From assembly GCA_017391545.1 (NCBI GenBank), contig JAFOYD010000026.1, positions 1-8,342 on the forward strand: a stretch of DNA of 8,342 bases, written 5' to 3'. This DNA is from Lachnospiraceae bacterium. Its GTDB lineage: Bacteria > Bacillota > Clostridia > Lachnospirales > Lachnospiraceae. A program made the position numbers and the translations under genes. Under the pieces are notes generated by a model. The model was not told where the DNA came from. It worked only from the letters and a program-made list of their open reading frames with translations, and did not search any database. Of this stretch, positions 5,892 through 8,342 are shown piece by piece (the stretch's first letter is position 1; each line of letters begins with the position of its first letter).

Positions 5892-6824
5892 TCATGTGCC
5901 TTTTGCATCTGCCATTTTTCTGGCGATTCGGATGGCACCCATTACAGGAGCCTTGTCTGGAAGAACCAGATACGCCGCAGGACAGACTTCATGCACAGCT
6001 GCCAGATATGGTTCCAATATATATGGACTCCGTGTGCGGAAAATGCTTCCGATCAGAACCATCGGTACTTTCTCTGCCTCCATGCCAAGTCGTTTTATGA
6101 TGGCAGACGCATATCTTCCTTCCTGATATCCCATGTCTCGGATAATCTCCTGTGCCACCCGGTCTCCCTGTCCTGCGGCTTCAAACAGGATGATTGGAAG
6201 CTGAAATCTCTGCTCTGTAGTCAGTTCTTCTTTCAGCAGACAGTCACACACCTGCGCCATTTTTTCCACATGGAACACTGCCGGTATCAATTCTTCCAAC
6301 AGGGACTTGTCCCAGGTACCTTCCTCCGAGCGAAATGCAAAATGGAGCGCCTTGTTTGCCAGGTCAGCACCGCCGCCATAATTTCCCATGATATAATCCA
6401 GATTTCTAAGCTGAACTGTCTCACCTTGGCAGTTCCTGCCTGCGTGCCCTGCTCCTGTTCCACAGATTGAAACGACTCCCATCTCTTCCTCTGTCGCAGC
6501 GTAAAAGCCAATCCACGCATCATGTACAATCCGAAACGGAATGCCCTGCATCAGTTCCTGCACGACTGGTGTAAGCAAAGCAAAGTCTTCCTCTCCATCT
6601 GCACCTGACATCCCGAATACGCCATATGCAAGATCAGACAGTTTCAGTCCTGCATCTTTCAAGGCACTGTCCACGGCCTCCTGAAGCGCTCGTCTTGTCT
6701 GCTCAATCCCGTAAATCTGATGCTGCGCGGCACCAGCTACAGCTTCTCCATAGATTTTCTCCGTCTCATCCGCGATCACACAGTGCGTCTTGGTTCCTCC
6801 TGCATCAATTCCGAGTAAATACAT
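5892..6824 (-). CDS. BadF/BadG/BcrA/BcrD-family sugar kinase (probable amino-sugar kinase)
   Basis: A 310-residue ASKHA-fold ATPase. Phosphate-1 loop GIDAGGTKTHC is at about 5-15, the likely catalytic Asp at VHDAWIGFYAA (Asp102), and phosphate-2 loop ICGTGAG at 120-126. The adenosine-side motif VLIGSIFRTRSPYILEP and the end PDKAPVMGAIRIARK follow near the C-terminus. Relatives include N-acetylglucosamine kinase, Vibrio glucosamine kinase and Clostridium MurK, which phosphorylates MurNAc and GlcNAc. Here the context (GH4 hydrolase before, NagB after) favours an amino sugar released inside the cell. The usual G-D-E-G-S-G substrate-site motif reads GNYGGG (147-152), so the exact substrate is uncertain. 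The ATG at 6824 has AGGAGG at 5 bases and starts the conserved domain; a frame extension to 6854 has no such support. It lies 26 bases after the GH4 gene. Confidence 0.88.
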   Translation of the reverse strand: MYLLGIDAGGTKTHCVIADETEKIYGEAVAGAAQHQIYGIEQTRRALQEAVDSALKDAGLKLSDLAYGVFGMSGADGEEDFALLTPVVQELMQGIPFRIVHDAWIGFYAATEEEMGVVSICGTGAGHAGRNCQGETVQLRNLDYIMGNYGGGADLANKALHFAFRSEEGTWDKSLLEELIPAVFHVEKMAQVCDCLLKEELTTEQRFQLPIILFEAAGQGDRVAQEIIRDMGYQEGRYASAIIKRLGMEAEKVPMVLIGSIFRTRSPYILEPYLAAVHEVCPAAYLVLPDKAPVMGAIRIARKMADAKGT

Positions 6825-6850
6825 ATGCCCCTCCTGTTGTTGGTAATGAA

Positions 6851-8149
6851 TCATTGGTTGAAAAATCTCGGTAAATACTCCTTATGCGCCTCTAACATGT
6901 CATTCAGGATGCCTCTTGCATCCCTCGCATCATGTACCAGAGGGTGATTTAACAGTGCCATAAATGCCTTCTTGCGGTCACCCGTGATTGCCGCCTCAAT
7001 CGTCAGAATCTCATAGGACTTTACCTGCTGCATCAATCCAAGAAGTGCCTGTGGCACCTCGATCTCTGGCAAAGGCTTCGCTCCATTTCTGCCAATCACG
7101 CAGTTGGTCTCGATGACACAGTCATCCGAAAGCTGTGGTATCGTGCCATGATTCTGTATGTCAACGACCTGCACATCCTGCCTGTCATTGTAGATACTAT
7201 CAATCAAGTTGATCGCCGCTTCAGAGTATCTGGCTCCGCCGCGCTTTGCAAGTGCCTCCGGCTTCTGGTCCAGTGCTTTGTCCTGATAGCTTTCAAATAA
7301 TTCTGCCTCCACGCGTCTTACCTGATCAGCTCTTGTACCCAAAAGACCAATTGCCTCCTTTGTTTCCTCACTGAGCATGTGCTTTTCCAGATAGAAATAC
7401 TGCATATACGGGGAAAGCATGCACCCCATCTCGCGCGCCAATGCATCCATCTCCGTATTCTTTTCTATATTTTTAACGACGCTCTCTGCATTGGAAACAT
7501 TCAACACATCTGCAATCCTGTCCTTGCCCTGATCATACGCATGATTCATCACGCTCAGGTGATTCAGTCCAATGAACCTGCAGTCCAGATCCTCCGTCCT
7601 GACGTTCAGGCGATTTGCCGCATCATGCCACATATTGATGGAAACATTACACAATCCGATACACTTGATCTTCGTATTCTTTAAAACCGCCTCTGTCACG
7701 ATTCCCGCCGGATTGGTAAAATTGATCAGCCATGCATCCGGACATACCTCCTCCATATCCCTGCAGATGTCCAGAATCACCGGGATTGTCCGAAGCGCTT
7801 TAAAGCAACCACCCGGACCAGTTGTCTCCTGACCGATCACACCATACATCAGAGGGATTCTTTCGTCCTTCGCTCGCGCATCCAGACCACCCACACGAAG
7901 CTGAGTGATTACAAAAGAGGCATCCTTAAGCCCTTCTTTGCGTTCCAGCGTATATCGCACCGAAATATCCAGCCCTGCACGTGCAATCATGCGTTTTGCA
8001 AACGCGGTATTGATCTCTACCTTTTTCAATCCCATCGGCACATCGACCAATACAATCTCCGTAACAGGCAGCGAATTTCTATGTAAGATCACACCCTCAA
8101 TCAACTCCGGTGTATAACTGCTTCCCCCTCCAACAATGACAAGTTTCAT
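6851..8149 (-). CDS. Glycoside hydrolase family 4, 6-phospho-beta-glucosidase type
   Basis: A cytoplasmic NAD- and divalent-metal-dependent hydrolase that splits 6-phosphorylated disaccharides by a redox elimination mechanism. The 432-residue length is normal for GH4. The NAD-binding motif VIVGGGSSYTPELIEG is at about 4-19 and the acidic strand end VLVDV at 33-37. NFTNPAGIVTEA (143-154) is conserved in the family. Metal ligands are the Cys of GLCN (167) and the His of GLNH (197). A tyrosine-rich stretch SPYMQYFY (246-253) likely holds the general base, and AKRGGARYSEAAINLI (301-316) is conserved near the active site. The ATG at 8149 is preceded by a near-perfect AAAGGAGGTC site at 8 bases; the frame is open to 8221 but has no start signal there. 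As first gene of the operon ahead of an amino-sugar kinase and nagB, chitobiose-6-phosphate or a related amino-disaccharide is a reasonable substrate, as for E. coli ChbF. Cellobiose-6-phosphate is the alternative. Confidence 0.93.
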   Translation of the reverse strand: MKLVIVGGGSSYTPELIEGVILHRNSLPVTEIVLVDVPMGLKKVEINTAFAKRMIARAGLDISVRYTLERKEGLKDASFVITQLRVGGLDARAKDERIPLMYGVIGQETTGPGGCFKALRTIPVILDICRDMEEVCPDAWLINFTNPAGIVTEAVLKNTKIKCIGLCNVSINMWHDAANRLNVRTEDLDCRFIGLNHLSVMNHAYDQGKDRIADVLNVSNAESVVKNIEKNTEMDALAREMGCMLSPYMQYFYLEKHMLSEETKEAIGLLGTRADQVRRVEAELFESYQDKALDQKPEALAKRGGARYSEAAINLIDSIYNDRQDVQVVDIQNHGTIPQLSDDCVIETNCVIGRNGAKPLPEIEVPQALLGLMQQVKSYEILTIEAAITGDRKKAFMALLNHPLVHDARDARGILNDMLEAHKEYLPRFFNQ

Positions 8150-8191
8150 GCTATGACCTCCTTTTTTAAGTTTCTTAAATAAGTATATTTT

Positions 8192-8201
8192 TATGATACA
8201 T
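8192..8201. promoter_or_regulatory. TATGATACAT motif over the GH4 promoter -10
   Basis: This 10-mer overlaps the -10 hexamer of the minus-strand promoter and recurs in opposite orientation in the inverted repeat before nagB (4822-4831). It is followed by a second ATGATAC copy at 8200-8206, giving a 7-bp tandem repeat. A repressor bound here would block the promoter. The 9-mer ATGATACAT also occurs once inside pstS near 2812, so chance recurrence is possible. Confidence 0.35.
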
Positions 8202-8221
8202 GATACTTGTCCAAAAAGCAA
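8193..8221 (-). promoter_or_regulatory. Probable sigma-A promoter of the GH4-kinase-ROK-nagB operon
   Basis: On the minus strand, -35 TTGCTT (8216-8221; three of six consensus bases) and -10 TATCAT (8193-8198; five of six) are separated by exactly 17 bases. They lie 43 to 72 bases before the GH4 start, leaving a short leader with the strong ribosome binding site. The poor -35 fits a regulated promoter. Confidence 0.5.
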
Positions 8222-8292
8222 TACTTTACAGCAAAAAATTACAGTTCAGCCTCCATGTATTTGTAAGCGAACGAAAACGACTAATACGTAAC

Positions 8293-8320
8293 TTGACAAG
8301 CTGTCCGCGCGTGATAGAAT
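8293..8320 (+). promoter_or_regulatory. Strong sigma-A promoter for a divergent gene beyond the window
   Basis: A consensus -35 TTGACA (8293-8298) and -10 TAGAAT (8315-8320, five of six) are separated by 16 bases and face the right edge. No minus-strand use is needed to explain them, and no gene start is visible before the window ends 22 bases later. A TGTAAGCG half-site at 8262-8269, just upstream, resembles half of a catabolite-repression (cre) box, but the other half does not match. The target gene is unknown. Confidence 0.7.
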
Positions 8321-8342
8321 AATTTGATAAGAATGTGTATGG

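Noticed and set aside
5991..6470. Plus-strand open frame of 159 codons opposite the sugar kinase
   Set aside because: No family features, no ribosome binding site, and fully inside a well-supported minus-strand gene.
8150..8221. N-terminal extension of the GH4 protein to 8221
   Set aside because: The extension covers the promoter and the ribosome binding site, and the conserved NAD-binding domain begins at the ATG at 8149.
8262..8275. Full CcpA cre site
   Set aside because: The left half TGTAAGCG fits the consensus, but the right half has three mismatches at fixed positions.

Overview
The window reads as a chromosomal segment from a spore-forming, low-to-mid GC Firmicute, most likely a gut clostridium of the Lachnospiraceae type. 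This is inferred from strong AGGAGG-type ribosome binding sites, a CotF-family spore coat gene, a Bacillus/Clostridium-style NagB, and a BadF-type sugar kinase. I cannot name the species from the sequence. Every recognisable gene is on the minus strand, so the region is transcribed from right to left.

Right block (about 4067 to 8221): a probable four-gene operon for amino-sugar or phospho-disaccharide use. The order is a GH4 6-phospho-glycosidase, a BadF/BadG-family sugar kinase, a ROK-family regulator, and nagB (glucosamine-6-phosphate deaminase). Gaps are 24 to 40 bases. A minus-strand promoter lies upstream of the GH4 gene. A separate plus-strand promoter at the right edge points to a divergent gene outside the window. 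The likely logic is that an imported phospho-disaccharide is split inside the cell, the free sugar is phosphorylated, and the amino-sugar phosphate enters glycolysis through NagB, under ROK control. No nagA deacetylase and no transporter lie in the window.

Middle block (3432 to 3947): two small helical-protein genes. The first encodes an unassigned 61-residue protein and the second a CotF-like spore coat protein. They are tightly coupled, the stop codon of one lying in the ribosome binding site of the next, and they end at a clear intrinsic terminator.

Left block (1 to 3437): a high-affinity phosphate uptake operon, pstS-pstC-pstA-pstB, with pstB cut by the window edge. Upstream of pstS are three TTTACA hexamers in approximate helical phase, two of them in a tandem 12-bp repeat, followed by a -10-like element. 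This matches the architecture of a PhoP-activated promoter. The outermost hexamer overlaps the T-tract of the coat-gene terminator.

There is no gene-free stretch over 300 bases, and I saw no RNA genes, IS elements, CRISPR arrays or phage genes. Most of the window is conventional. The points that deserve a second look are the Pho-box/terminator overlap, a motif shared by the GH4 promoter and the nagB leader, the unusual sugar-kinase motif, and the ROK protein that has lost its zinc site.
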